This document shows, in pieces, positions 8,227 to 17,533 of a stretch of 60,160 nt of DNA; the first letter of the stretch is position 1; each line of letters starts with the position of its first letter. This stretch comes from Spirochaetales bacterium (lineage in GTDB: Bacteria > Spirochaetota > Spirochaetia > JAIPGG01), in the NCBI GenBank assembly GCA_021736255.1, contig JAIPGG010000006.1:1-60160 (forward strand). The letters run 5' to 3'. A model generated the notes under the pieces. It was given only the letters and a program-made list of their open reading frames with translations, was not told where the DNA came from and ran no database searches. The position numbers and the translations under genes are program-made.

Positions 8227-8610
8227 ATGGATTTTCGCGGAGCGGAACCAATTTATCAGCAGATCGGCGACAGTATTAGCTATTCAATTCTTCGGGGCAG
8301 CCGAAAGAAAGGAGAGCGGATTCCGTCTGTACGGGAGATGGCGGTGAGTATGGAAGTAAATCCGAACACAGTACAACGAGCCTATGCGTCATTACAGGAT
8401 GAAGGAATAATCCAAAACAAACGGGGTATCGGATACTTTGTGCAGGATTCGGCATACGAGAGGGTTAAGGAAATGAAAACGCAAGAGTTTATAAGTGATG
8501 AGCTCCCACGTCTCTTCAAAATGATGGAGCTGCTCGGTCTGACCGTAGATGATCTCGGAAAATATTTTGAGGATTACAGGAAAAACAACAACAAGGATAA
8601 ATCACAATGA
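8227..8610 (+). CDS. GntR-family transcriptional regulator, YtrA/YhcF type
   Basis: 127 aa. The N-terminal winged helix-turn-helix is visible as EPIYQQIGDSISYSILRGSR, then GERIPSVREMAVSMEVNPNTVQRAYASLQDEG and NKRGIGYFVQ, the GntR signature. Only about 50 residues follow, too few for a ligand-binding domain, which is typical of the YtrA subfamily. ATG 8227 comes three bases after the permease stop; the upstream start in the track at 8188 lies within the permease gene and is unlikely. It probably represses its own operon by binding the palindrome at 6565-6590. Inducer unknown. Confidence 0.9.
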   Translation: MDFRGAEPIYQQIGDSISYSILRGSRKKGERIPSVREMAVSMEVNPNTVQRAYASLQDEGIIQNKRGIGYFVQDSAYERVKEMKTQEFISDELPRLFKMMELLGLTVDDLGKYFEDYRKNNNKDKSQ

Positions 8611-9326
8611 AAACAACAGGCAAGTTATTAATCTATGGCTTGACAGGTCTTATTGCAGTGGCAGTTCTCGCCCTGATCGGTCTCCGCTTACATCTTATTG
8701 GAGCTTCAAGCCCCGTAGAGCCGGCAGCAGACTCCGGAGCTCTTATCTCAAAAGATTACCGGCCGGGTGAGTTTGACTCGATAAACATCGATGGTTTTTG
8801 GGAGCTGGAGATTACCAGAGGGGATGTATCCAAGGTCAGGATCGAGGCTCCGGAGAATTTTATCGAAAATCTGGCGGTAACCGCAACCAATGGAGAGCTC
8901 TCGATAGAGCAGGAACAAAAACTGTTTTACATTGGCATGGGTACCAAGAACCGCCGTCTCCGGGCCGAAATTACCCTGCCGGTATTGAGATCACTGAAAA
9001 TAACAGGCGGCGGTGATCTTCATCTTTCGGGAATGGAAACAGAAAACCTCAAAATCCTCCTCGAGGGTGCCGGCAGCTTTACAGCGAAGAACTCCCGGGT
9101 GGAAAATTTGACACTCGATATAAGGGGAGCAGCTTCCGTGGATATGGCCGGGTGCCCTGTCACAAACGCTTTGGTTGATATGGAAGGAGCAGGTTCGATT
9201 CTATTAAACATGGAAGGCGGGCGCTTGTCCGGTTCGATCGAGGGGGCCGGTTCGCTCGAATATACAGGCTCGGTACTGGAAGAAACCATTAACACCAGCG
9301 GGTTTGCTTCAGTAGAACAACGCTGA
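8607..9326 (+). CDS. DUF2807 (GIN-domain) membrane-anchored protein
   Basis: 239 aa. An N-terminal transmembrane anchor (LLIYGLTGLIAVAVLALIGL) is followed by a repetitive right-handed beta-helix-like domain: SINIDGFWELEITRGD, LEGAGSF, MEGAGSI and IEGAGSLEYTGS. This is the pattern of the DUF2807 'GIN domain' family. The domain would sit outside the cytoplasmic membrane. ATG 8607 overlaps the GntR stop by four bases, so it is the last gene of the exporter operon. The function of the family is not established; the recurrent pairing with small envelope exporters suggests an envelope-associated role, which is inference. Confidence 0.85.
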   Translation: MKTTGKLLIYGLTGLIAVAVLALIGLRLHLIGASSPVEPAADSGALISKDYRPGEFDSINIDGFWELEITRGDVSKVRIEAPENFIENLAVTATNGELSIEQEQKLFYIGMGTKNRRLRAEITLPVLRSLKITGGGDLHLSGMETENLKILLEGAGSFTAKNSRVENLTLDIRGAASVDMAGCPVTNALVDMEGAGSILLNMEGGRLSGSIEGAGSLEYTGSVLEETINTSGFASVEQR

Positions 9327-9374
9327 GAGCAGATATGCCCTGACCACGAATGAGCAGGCCTTTCTATGTAGTTA

Positions 9375-10034
9375 CTAGGTATTCAATTTTGTATCAGTGC
9401 CGTAATGGATGGCATGAACAGGGCAGACATCCACGCAGGAAAAGCAGCTGAGGCAACGGTTCCCGGTAATCACCGCCTTTTTCTCCCGAACCTCTACTGC
9501 GGCGGCGGGGCACACCTCGACACAAAAACCACACCCGATGCAGGCTTCCTGGTCAACCCGGAGCCGCAGGGGAGCCGGGCGGGAAGATAAGTCCAAAAGA
9601 GTCCCGAAAGGACAAAGTCCGCGATGCCAGAAGCTCTCGTGGAATATGACGGAGACAACTAACGATACCCCGAGCAGATACAAAAGGACATCAATTCGTA
9701 GTTTCAGTCGTAAGTTCAGCACAAGGAGAACGACAAATGCAGCAAGCAGGAGGTACCGGCTGACGGTCATGGCTCTCAATGAAGGCTGGAATCGCTTCAG
9801 CGGGGTTTTCTTCAGCAGCCGGGTAAGCGGCCTGAGGAGCGTCTGCATTGGACATATCCAGCCGCAATAGAGTCTCCCGAAAAGAAGGGAAACGGCGATT
9901 CCCCCGAGAAAAACGGCAAACCACAACTGGGTACGATTGGTGCTGACCAGGAATAGAAAGGACGCCAGTGCTGCGATCTGCACTCCGGCCATGGACCACC
10001 ACCGAAGCCCTTTCTTCTTTCGCTTTATTTTCAT
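9375..10034 (-). CDS. NapH/MauN-like membrane 4Fe-4S ferredoxin
   Basis: 219 aa. Four to five hydrophobic segments carry the paired motifs CGWICPMQTL (about residue 57) and CPFGTLLDL (about 141), typical of NapH/NosR/CcoG-like membrane iron-sulfur proteins. Two ferredoxin clusters follow at the C-terminus, CIGCGFCVEVCP and CLSCFSCVDVCP. It would pass electrons across or along the cytoplasmic membrane to an unknown partner; no nap, nos or mau genes are in the window. SD AGAGGG lies 9 bases before ATG 10034. It is downstream of the HD-GYP gene on the same strand, with 73 bases between them. Family assignment is firm, the electron partner unknown. Confidence 0.85.
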   Translation of the reverse strand: MKIKRKKKGLRWWSMAGVQIAALASFLFLVSTNRTQLWFAVFLGGIAVSLLFGRLYCGWICPMQTLLRPLTRLLKKTPLKRFQPSLRAMTVSRYLLLAAFVVLLVLNLRLKLRIDVLLYLLGVSLVVSVIFHESFWHRGLCPFGTLLDLSSRPAPLRLRVDQEACIGCGFCVEVCPAAAVEVREKKAVITGNRCLSCFSCVDVCPVHAIHYGTDTKLNT

Positions 10035-10107
10035 ACGTTCATCCCTCTTTCAGTCCTCTTTCGGTCCCGAGGATACCCTTCGAGGGACTTCACTGCTGTA
10101 ACAAATG

Positions 10108-11817
10108 CTACCGTTTGAGGGAAACAATAGGGAGAAAAAGCTCAAGAAGATCCGGATCGAACGAACGTTTGCCCTCCGCCTTCATAAACTCAGTGGCTTT
10201 GTGAAAATCCATGCCCTTCCGGTACGGCCTGTCGTCGGTTATTGCATCCCACACATCGGCCAGGGCGATAATCCGGGCATAGAATGGAATAGCATCCCCC
10301 TCGAGTCCTTCCGGATATCCGCTGCCGTCCCACCGCTCATGATGGGAAAGGACCCCGCCCCGGACGGGGCCGTAGTTGGGAAGGTCCTGAAGTATCTCAA
10401 CCCCCCGAACCGGGTGTTCTTTGATCCGGGCAAATTCCTCGCCGGTCAAGCGTCCGGGTTTGTCCAGAATCTGTTCGGAGACGCCGATTTTTCCTATATC
10501 ATGGAGAAGAGCGGAAATTCGGACTTTCTTTCTGTCCATCTCGCTCAAGCCTGCCGACTCTGCAAGGCGTTCGGAGAGTTCTGCTACCCGTTCACTATGT
10601 CCCGCCGTCCATTTGGATTTGGCGTCTACCGTCCTTGTCAGAGCGGTTATCGATGCCAGATTGAGGGCTTCGTATTCTTCCACGGCCCGAACACTGCGGA
10701 AGGCAACCCCCACCTGGTCGGCAAGCATCCGAAGGGTTTCCTGCATTTTCCCGTTAAACTCGAAAAGATCGGGGCCTGCCAGCAGGAGAGCACCCTGAAA
10801 GTGATTATCTACGGTTATAGGGATACCCGTGAGCGCTGCGAGTTCTATTTCCTCCGGAAAAAAATCATGGTACGGGGCCGGAACAGCCGATCTCCCGCCG
10901 GTAATATGGAATTCCGTAGAGAGATCTTGTTCGGGAATAAAAACAGCCGGGGCCTCTTTTCCCTTTCGAGTCGAGGAAATAATCTCGAATTCTCCTTTGC
11001 CCCGGTGAATTGCTATAACGGCGGCGCTGCCGGGAATCCGTTCGGTGATAAAGCCCAGCACACGGTCTAAAAGCTCGCTCCGGGATATCGAGGAAAGCAC
11101 CGCCTTATCGATGAGGTTCATAACCTCCATCGCCTCTACCCGTCTTTGAATCTCCCCGGTCATGCTGTTTAGAGAATCTGAAAGCGACCCGAGTTCATCC
11201 TGTCGCCCACGGGGAAACCGGGCATCGAGATTCCCGGCGGCGACCTCTCCTGCAGTGCCCGCTAATCGGCGAATCGGCCGGGTAAAGCGGGTCGACAACA
11301 GCCTTGCCAGAACAAAGCCCACCAGAAAAAGCAGCCCCCCGAACAGGAGGATCACCCGGATGTTTTCTTTGACTACCTGCTCGAGCCCGGCACGATTGAG
11401 AGTCACCTCCAGAACATGCGTGGCCCGCTCCCCTTCCCAACCGAGGCCTGCATAGAGTTTGGGCCGGCTCTGAAAACCGAAAAACAAACCGCGGCGGGTA
11501 AGGGACTCCCCGCTCTCGAGCCGCTGCAGACGCCGGAGAAAAGCTTTTTCGTATTCTTCAGCAGCTTCCTCACCCTCCCGCAGCGGGATCATTTCGCAGC
11601 CTTCATCAAGAAAGCGAATCAGAACGACCTCGTCAACTATGCTCTCTTCCGGAGTGAAGATCCGGCCGATTCCCTGGTTCGCCCCTTTACCGAAATCATC
11701 CAGATTTACGACCTTCCGAAGGTATTCTGCCGGATCGGTACCCTCATACCTGCTAAAATTCTCCTGGATTGTACTGCTTACTTCAGAAAACATCAGGTAG
11801 GTATATATCATGCCCAT
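10108..11817 (-). CDS. HAMP-GAF-HD-GYP cyclic-di-GMP phosphodiesterase
   Basis: 569 aa from the first ATG. A periplasmic sensor stretch runs from about 10 to 140, a membrane helix lies at ILLFGGLLFLVGFVLARLLS (about 150-170), and a HAMP domain follows (RPIRRLAGTAGEVAAGNLDARFP). A GAF-like domain covers about 230-370, and an HD-GYP domain comes last with HDIGKIG (about residue 439) and HHERWDGSGYPEGL, the set needed for c-di-GMP hydrolysis. The first ATG misses the N-terminal helix: the same frame continues upstream through GYFILYGLIIGYLTFIGM back to a TGA at 11905-11907 with no ATG, GTG or TTG. The real start is probably near 11901 (see findings). The gene overlaps or abuts hisI. Confidence 0.85.
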   Translation of the reverse strand: MGMIYTYLMFSEVSSTIQENFSRYEGTDPAEYLRKVVNLDDFGKGANQGIGRIFTPEESIVDEVVLIRFLDEGCEMIPLREGEEAAEEYEKAFLRRLQRLESGESLTRRGLFFGFQSRPKLYAGLGWEGERATHVLEVTLNRAGLEQVVKENIRVILLFGGLLFLVGFVLARLLSTRFTRPIRRLAGTAGEVAAGNLDARFPRGRQDELGSLSDSLNSMTGEIQRRVEAMEVMNLIDKAVLSSISRSELLDRVLGFITERIPGSAAVIAIHRGKGEFEIISSTRKGKEAPAVFIPEQDLSTEFHITGGRSAVPAPYHDFFPEEIELAALTGIPITVDNHFQGALLLAGPDLFEFNGKMQETLRMLADQVGVAFRSVRAVEEYEALNLASITALTRTVDAKSKWTAGHSERVAELSERLAESAGLSEMDRKKVRISALLHDIGKIGVSEQILDKPGRLTGEEFARIKEHPVRGVEILQDLPNYGPVRGGVLSHHERWDGSGYPEGLEGDAIPFYARIIALADVWDAITDDRPYRKGMDFHKATEFMKAEGKRSFDPDLLELFLPIVSLKR

Positions 11818-11897
11818 ACCGATAAACGTGAGATAGCCGATAATGAGGCCATAGAGAATAAAATATCCGGCGAGTTTGGCGGTCAGGGAAAAACGGA

Positions 11898-12323
11898 TTA
11901 TTGCTCACCCTCCAGATATTCGAGTTTGATAGAGGGCTCTTTTTGAGAGGGGTCCCCGGCTTTCATCCGGCGGTAGAAGCAGCTCGTCCGTGTATCTCCG
12001 CTGTTGTCCCGGGTGTGGCAGACCCCCGAACCGAGCAGTCGAACCCGGTAGACCAGGGTATCCTGATCACAATCTACAAGCACCTCCTCTACCCTCAGAT
12101 AGTCACCGGAGGTTTCTCCCTTGGTCCACTGGCTTTTTCTGCTTCTGCTCCAGAACGTGGCATAGCCTGTGTTCATTGTCTTTTCAATAGCAATGCGATC
12201 GGCGAAACCCAGCATGAGGACTCGCCCGTCTTCGCTGTTTTGAACGATGACCGGCAAAAGACCGTCCATTTTTTCGAAATCAGGCCGAAAAACGCTCCCC
12301 TCTTCCCGATTTTTATCACTCAT
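11898..12323 (-). CDS. hisI: Phosphoribosyl-AMP cyclohydrolase
   Basis: 141 aa. HisI opens the purine ring of phosphoribosyl-AMP in histidine biosynthesis (third step). The signatures are MLGFADRIAIEKTMNTGYATFWSRSRKSQWTKGETSG, the metal-site VDCDQDTLVY with DCDxD, and the zinc ligand cysteines in GSGVCHTRDNSGDTRTSCFYR. Length is close to the usual 110-140 aa of the monofunctional form; no HisE domain is fused. No other histidine gene lies in the window, so the his genes are dispersed. It is 24 bases downstream of the U32 gene and its last codons overlap the extended HD-GYP frame. Such an operon arrangement looks accidental rather than functional. Confidence 0.95.
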   Translation of the reverse strand: MSDKNREEGSVFRPDFEKMDGLLPVIVQNSEDGRVLMLGFADRIAIEKTMNTGYATFWSRSRKSQWTKGETSGDYLRVEEVLVDCDQDTLVYRVRLLGSGVCHTRDNSGDTRTSCFYRRMKAGDPSQKEPSIKLEYLEGEQ

Positions 12324-12347
12324 CCCCGCTCCTTTGCTGTTTACAGT

Positions 12348-14708
12348 CTATACGAGTTCCGTATCGAAAAGGAAGGAAGACGTTTGTTCCTCTTTTCCGA
12401 GTTCCGGATGATCATATTTTGTTTTGTCGAAGAAAAATGCCGCGCCGTCGAGGGCAGGTTGCTCAACCGGCCTGTCGGGATACAGAATATACATTGCCGG
12501 ATCCTCGTCGTATTCGAGATAGAACCGCTTCCCCCTCGAATCGGTAACCCAGCCTGTTCCTGCAAGCTCGGCACGTGTTACGAAAATATGGGGGGCCCCA
12601 TAACGGTACTGTTCAATCTCTGTAAAATTCCCTGCGTTCCGTATTATTGATTGTATTGCTTCCGATTCCAGTTCGATCCAGGCCTGTACACGGCGGGCAC
12701 CGAGATCATGCAGTTCAGAGACAGCAAGACTGTTTGCCGCCTGAAGGGGAAATGAGGTACTGAGCTGCAAATCCTCTGCCCCGGCAAGATTGCTTCGAAA
12801 GAGCTCGAACTGATAGAGGGCTGTAACACGAAAGGAGCGAAAGCCTTTTTCATAGGCCTGCTTTAAACGATTCCCGAGATCCTCCAGCCCTGTTTCCGGA
12901 CAGAAAAAGGGCAGTTCGAGTTCAACACTTCTTCCAAGATCAATGTTGTGAATTGGAACACAAACAACGCCCTTAAAAGCGCCTCCTTCGGCAAACCGCT
13001 CCCTTTTACAAACCGGCGGCGCTTTATCGGCGGGCAGGTCGACATCCGTTCTATTCGCCAACAGCTCCTTCCACGACCAGGCGCCTCCCTCGGCAACCTC
13101 CGCATCTTTTTCTCCCGCCTTTTCGATTTGCCCGCTCGCCCATTCCCAAAACGTGCGCCGTATTGTTTTGAGCCTGCTCGCAGGAACAAACCAGTCCCCC
13201 TCTACCGCCGCTTCTATACGGCCGGCGCGTATCCAGCTGGTCCGGGTCTGCCGAAAAAGGGTTTCCAGCTGCTCTTTTTCCAAGGGCCTGTTTCTGGCGG
13301 GTTCGGATTCCAATTCAAAACTCCGCCGTCCTCCTGTCTCCTGACGATCCCGAACCGAGTACGCTGTCTCCAGCCGCTTCCCGTCGAAGCCGATCTCCAG
13401 ATCAACCACAATTCGCGGTTGGAAAAGCGGCATCCGATCCCTGTGAACCGAGAGCCCGGCTACGCTCTCTCCTATCTTGTAGAGGTAGTTGCCGGCCTGA
13501 ACCTCGGCCCGGCTTTCGATATATACCAGGCTGCTTTTGTTTCTGCCGCTCGAGGACGTTTTCTGTGGTTCCGTGAGCTGCTTCATCTTTACAACCGTAA
13601 AGGAGGGTCCCTCCTCTCCCTGCTTCGGCTGGATACGCAGCCTGTCACCGATGTTTACCGGCCGGGATAGTTCGGCAGTAAAACCGTCGGCGGTAACAGA
13701 TCGGACCCGCCCGACCAAAAGGCCCGACACTCCCGAAGCTGCAGGATTCACCAGCTCCTTTTTATCTGCTTCGGTCGCAAACCCATGGGACCAGCGTCTT
13801 CCGAAAGAACCGGCCAGTACGTTCTTCGCCTCAGAGAGCACCTCCTTCGGCAGACGGCTGCCGGGGTCTTCACCGACGGAATCCAAAACCATTCGGTAGG
13901 CCCGCACAACACGGGATACATAATCGGGCTTTTTCAGCCGTCCTTCTATCTTGAACGAGGCGACTCCGAGTCTGGTCAGGTGGTCGAGCATGTCCAGGAA
14001 GGAGAGGTCGTCCGGAGAAAAGAGGAAGCCGCTCTCCTTGTTTCCTTCATCATCCTGCCGGTAATACCGCCGCCTGCACGGCTGCTTGCACTTCCCCCGG
14101 TTCCCGCTCCAGCCCCCGATCCATGAGGAAAACAGACAGTTTCCCGAGAGCGAACAACAGAGAGCGCCGTGAACAAATACCTCGATCTCGGTATCCACCG
14201 CCGTCGTAATGCTCTCCAATTCATCAAGGGAAACCTGCCGTTCGAGTATTACCCTCCCGACTCCCAGACGGGAAAGCAGCTCTACTCCCGCGCTGTTGTG
14301 GGTCCCCATCTGAGTAGATGCATGGATTTCGGTCTCGGGCCAACGCTCCCGCAATAGCCGCAGCACCCCCAAATCCTGAATAATCACCGCGTCGGGTTCG
14401 AGTTTCATCACCTGGGCGAGGTCCTCGGCTGCCTCCTCGAGCTCACCGTCCTTGATGAGGGTGTTAAAGGTCAAATGGAAGCGTTTGCCGTGTTCCTTTG
14501 TATAGGCAGAGAGCCTGGAAAGGTCGTCCCAGTCGAAATTGCGGCCCATCTCGCGGGCGTTGAAACGGCTGAGACCTGCGTACACCGCATCGGCCCCGGC
14601 CTCGAAGGCAGCTAATGCGCTCTCGAGGGTCCCGGCAGGGGCGAGGAGTTCGGGCGGTCTCTGTGGTTTGTTCACATCAGACCCGGAGGTATCACCTGTT
14701 GCACTCAT
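12348..14708 (-). CDS. U32 family peptidase / RlhA-like RNA hydroxylation protein
   Basis: 786 aa. PELLAPAGTLESALAAFEAGADAVYAGL opens the U32 TIM-barrel, followed by FVHGALCCSLSGNCLFSSWIGG and NRGKCKQPCRRRY, the U32 signature with its cysteine cluster, and a DUF3656-like C-terminal half. Long U32 proteins of this layout include E. coli RlhA, needed for hydroxylation of 23S rRNA C2501; true proteolytic activity in the family is poorly supported. ATG 14708 overlaps the stop of sppA (ATGA), so the two are translationally coupled, and hisI follows after 24 bases. An RNA-hydroxylation role is inferred from architecture; which RNA is modified cannot be read from sequence. Confidence 0.85.
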   Translation of the reverse strand: MSATGDTSGSDVNKPQRPPELLAPAGTLESALAAFEAGADAVYAGLSRFNAREMGRNFDWDDLSRLSAYTKEHGKRFHLTFNTLIKDGELEEAAEDLAQVMKLEPDAVIIQDLGVLRLLRERWPETEIHASTQMGTHNSAGVELLSRLGVGRVILERQVSLDELESITTAVDTEIEVFVHGALCCSLSGNCLFSSWIGGWSGNRGKCKQPCRRRYYRQDDEGNKESGFLFSPDDLSFLDMLDHLTRLGVASFKIEGRLKKPDYVSRVVRAYRMVLDSVGEDPGSRLPKEVLSEAKNVLAGSFGRRWSHGFATEADKKELVNPAASGVSGLLVGRVRSVTADGFTAELSRPVNIGDRLRIQPKQGEEGPSFTVVKMKQLTEPQKTSSSGRNKSSLVYIESRAEVQAGNYLYKIGESVAGLSVHRDRMPLFQPRIVVDLEIGFDGKRLETAYSVRDRQETGGRRSFELESEPARNRPLEKEQLETLFRQTRTSWIRAGRIEAAVEGDWFVPASRLKTIRRTFWEWASGQIEKAGEKDAEVAEGGAWSWKELLANRTDVDLPADKAPPVCKRERFAEGGAFKGVVCVPIHNIDLGRSVELELPFFCPETGLEDLGNRLKQAYEKGFRSFRVTALYQFELFRSNLAGAEDLQLSTSFPLQAANSLAVSELHDLGARRVQAWIELESEAIQSIIRNAGNFTEIEQYRYGAPHIFVTRAELAGTGWVTDSRGKRFYLEYDEDPAMYILYPDRPVEQPALDGAAFFFDKTKYDHPELGKEEQTSSFLFDTELV

Positions 14709-17200
14709 TTTATCTGATCACCACCGTGCCGGCCGCTGTCCCTTTCCAAAGCGGTATCCGATAATCCTATTGACGGATCCCAGTAGAGCGGCCTGTCCCT
14801 GCCGAATTCCTGCAGAAGTTTTTCTGCTTCGACTGCCTCCCTCAGTTCGCCGGGAAGGGCCTCTAGGACCGCCTCTTTCATCCTCTCCTCCGACAAGGCG
14901 CTGAAAAGCCGAAAGAAACGGAACAGCCCTGAATCTGCCGGGAGGTACTCATCCACCAGCACGGGCCGACCGGTCTGTTCTTCGATATAGGAAAGGGCAT
15001 CCATCAAGCTTCCGGTATCATCAATGAGTCCGGCTTCTTTCGCCTGCCTGCCGGTCCATATCCGTCCCCCCGCCAAATCTTCCAGTCTTTCGGAATCGAT
15101 ATCTCTCGTTTTTGAAACCACCGAGAGAAAACGGCGGTAGTGCTCCTCAACAGATTCCTGAAGTCGAGCCACTTCTGTTTCGGAGGGTTCGATCATGGGG
15201 TCGAGCATATCAGCATTTTCGGAGGTCTTCACTGTGTCCCTGTTGATGTGAAACCTTTCGAGAAGTCCCTGGAAGCTCGGACGCAGCATAACCACTCCTA
15301 TGGATCCGGTCTTACTCGTCGGTGCGGCAATAATATGATCGGCGGCAGTGGCGATGTAATATCCGCCGGAGGCAGCAATCCGTCCCATGGATACCACCAG
15401 AAGCTTGTCGGTTTCATCAACAAATTTCTCGAGCGAACGGTATATCAAATCAGAAGCAAAAGCGCTCCCTCCTCCCGAGTTGATTCGCAAAAGAACCGCC
15501 TGATACCTGTCGTCCCGGCCGAGCCTGTCCAGGAGCTCGGGAAAATCATCCGAACCTATGGTCCCTTCCTCGCTTTCGGCCTTGACGATATCCCCTTCCG
15601 CATAGACCAGGGCTACCCGGCTGTATTCACTGTCGGCCCAGTCGTAACGGAGAGGTTCCGGCAGGCGCGGATCAACTACTGAAAGCCCTTCGAGTTCATC
15701 CTCCAGCCAGGAATCGAACTCCTCTTCGTACATCAGCCGATCCACGATTCCAGCATCCACAGCCGATCGGGCGGTCATGTAGGGCCCTTCGGATATGACC
15801 TTCTCGGCCCCGCCGGCCAGCCGTTCACCCCGCCCCCGGGAAACCAGCTCGAGATAGTAGCCCTGCAGACTCTCCAGGTAGGAGGAGAGGTTTTTCCGCT
15901 CTTCCTCGGGCATCCCGGCTTCCGACAGAAAGTTTCCGAAACTCTTTGCGGGGGACGACCTGAAATTGTAGACCTCCACCCCCCACTCGGCCAGGAGATC
16001 CCGGAGGTACAATCGGCTCATCGACAATCCGCGCACCTCGGCAAAGCCCCGGGGATTGAGCACCAGGGTATCGGCAAGGGAGGCGAGCATGGGATACTCG
16101 AAATTGTAGATCTCATCCATATAAACAATGATTCGGGTTCCCCGCCGCTTCATGTTCTGCAGGGTATCGAGGAAGGCCTCACGCTGCGCCATCCCGGCAA
16201 ACAGGTGCTGATTCCGAATGACTACGGCCTCGACGTTTTCCTGGGCCTCAAGTCGCTCGAGCCACTTCCCGTACTCGTAGACCCCAACCCGCCGGCCGGG
16301 GACGAAAGACTCCATCGGCAAAGACCACGTTCGAAATTCTTCGAGGTAGACGTCATCCTCCAGCTCATAGGCCCGGGGCCTTTGAGAGGGAAGAAAACTC
16401 CTGTGCTTATCAACGTGGAGAAAGAGTTTGTTCTCGAGTCTCCGGTTGTTTTCTCTTACGATTGCCCGGGAACCTGCGGTACCTCGGAAGAGAGAGAGAG
16501 ACAGGCCTGCAAACCAGCTTTTATCTTCGAAATCGTATCCTCCCCGCAGCAGCACTCCATCTGCCGGTTCGGTCTCCAGAACAGCCGAAGGGAGACGGAA
16601 GGCTCCCTCACTATTCATCACGGTGTCCACCCCTACAGACAAGCGGCTGCCCCAGTATTTGTCAAAAAAGAGGGGCCTCACCCCTAGTCCGAAAATATAT
16701 TCCGGATTAGCCTCCAAGGACAGTCCCCGTACAACCGAGCTTACCGATAAAGCTGCGTGGGGACGAAAGAGAAGCCCGATATCACTCTGCGCCTGATAAT
16801 TCTCGATATCCATTCCGCTGGTGCCCGAAAGCCTTCCGGAAAAACCGATGGAGAACGGTTCCGCCGGCTGAACAGCAAAGGTGAACCGATGACCCATCAG
16901 TCCATTGAAATACTCATAATCATAGGCAAAAGGAGCAAAGGCCAAATGCAGACCGAAATCTTCAAAAACCTCTTCACTGTTTCCAGGCGGATTTTCGAGA
17001 TCGATCCCCTGGCGAACACCCAATCCATTGCCGAGTCCTGTTGCAAGTGCGGCGGGATTGTTCCGGTAATCGAGACTCCTGTCATATACGGCGCTCCCGA
17101 AGGAGCCGTTCTGCTGGGTAAACCCGGGGAAAGTCATTACCGTAAAAAACACGAGAAACGATCCAAAAACCAACGAGCTACGGAAAAAAAAGCTTCTCAT
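14705..17200 (-). CDS. sppA: SppA-type (S49) protease with an outer-membrane-like N-terminal domain
   Basis: 831 aa from ATG 17200 (SD AGGGGG five bases upstream); the track start at 17266 is a non-ATG extension. Signal peptide MRSFFFRSSLVFGSFLVFF. Residues about 30-290 are a glycine/aromatic, alternating beta-rich stretch (FTFAVQPAEPFSIGFSGRLS, VRGLSLEANPEYIFGLGVRP) resembling an outer-membrane barrel. Tandem S49 domains follow. The first carries the probable catalytic Lys in RSSPAKSFGNFLSEAG, the second the nucleophile Ser in MGRIAASGGYYIATA, preceded by LLRINSGGGSAFASDLI. This is the K/S dyad arrangement of E. coli SppA, which removes remnant signal peptides in the inner membrane. The fused N-terminal domain is unusual. 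It is the first gene of a four-gene minus-strand chain. Confidence 0.85.
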   Translation of the reverse strand: MRSFFFRSSLVFGSFLVFFTVMTFPGFTQQNGSFGSAVYDRSLDYRNNPAALATGLGNGLGVRQGIDLENPPGNSEEVFEDFGLHLAFAPFAYDYEYFNGLMGHRFTFAVQPAEPFSIGFSGRLSGTSGMDIENYQAQSDIGLLFRPHAALSVSSVVRGLSLEANPEYIFGLGVRPLFFDKYWGSRLSVGVDTVMNSEGAFRLPSAVLETEPADGVLLRGGYDFEDKSWFAGLSLSLFRGTAGSRAIVRENNRRLENKLFLHVDKHRSFLPSQRPRAYELEDDVYLEEFRTWSLPMESFVPGRRVGVYEYGKWLERLEAQENVEAVVIRNQHLFAGMAQREAFLDTLQNMKRRGTRIIVYMDEIYNFEYPMLASLADTLVLNPRGFAEVRGLSMSRLYLRDLLAEWGVEVYNFRSSPAKSFGNFLSEAGMPEEERKNLSSYLESLQGYYLELVSRGRGERLAGGAEKVISEGPYMTARSAVDAGIVDRLMYEEEFDSWLEDELEGLSVVDPRLPEPLRYDWADSEYSRVALVYAEGDIVKAESEEGTIGSDDFPELLDRLGRDDRYQAVLLRINSGGGSAFASDLIYRSLEKFVDETDKLLVVSMGRIAASGGYYIATAADHIIAAPTSKTGSIGVVMLRPSFQGLLERFHINRDTVKTSENADMLDPMIEPSETEVARLQESVEEHYRRFLSVVSKTRDIDSERLEDLAGGRIWTGRQAKEAGLIDDTGSLMDALSYIEEQTGRPVLVDEYLPADSGLFRFFRLFSALSEERMKEAVLEALPGELREAVEAEKLLQEFGRDRPLYWDPSIGLSDTALERDSGRHGGDQIK

Positions 17201-17465
17201 CTGTCCCCCTCTGTTCATCATGGCAACCCGAGAGAAAAAAGGCAAGAGAATGCTTCGACAGGACAAAGGCCTTCTGTATAAATCAAAGGTTGCAATACCG
17301 GCGCTTTTCGTTTTTACAGGATTTGGCAGGCTTTATTTCCGTATTTTGCAAATATCTACCAAATTTTCTTCATTTTTTTGAATATTTCAGCATTGTTTAA
17401 TGAAGAATCGGCACGTATCATGGAAAAATCAGAGCTGTGTCACCCATATAACCAACCCCTCTGCA

Positions 17466-17494
17466 TTGACAGCAGAAAAAACCGGACATACAAT
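17466..17494 (+). promoter_or_regulatory. Strong sigma70 promoter of the peptide-use operon
   Basis: TTGACA (17466-17471), a 17-base spacer, TACAAT (17489-17494). It lies 39 bases before the M28 peptidase start and faces away from sppA. The rest of the 333-base gap between the divergent genes is AT-rich and holds no recognised gene. Confidence 0.75.
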
Positions 17495-17533
17495 TTTATC
17501 CATAATTTTATATATAGCAACAGGAGCTAACGT

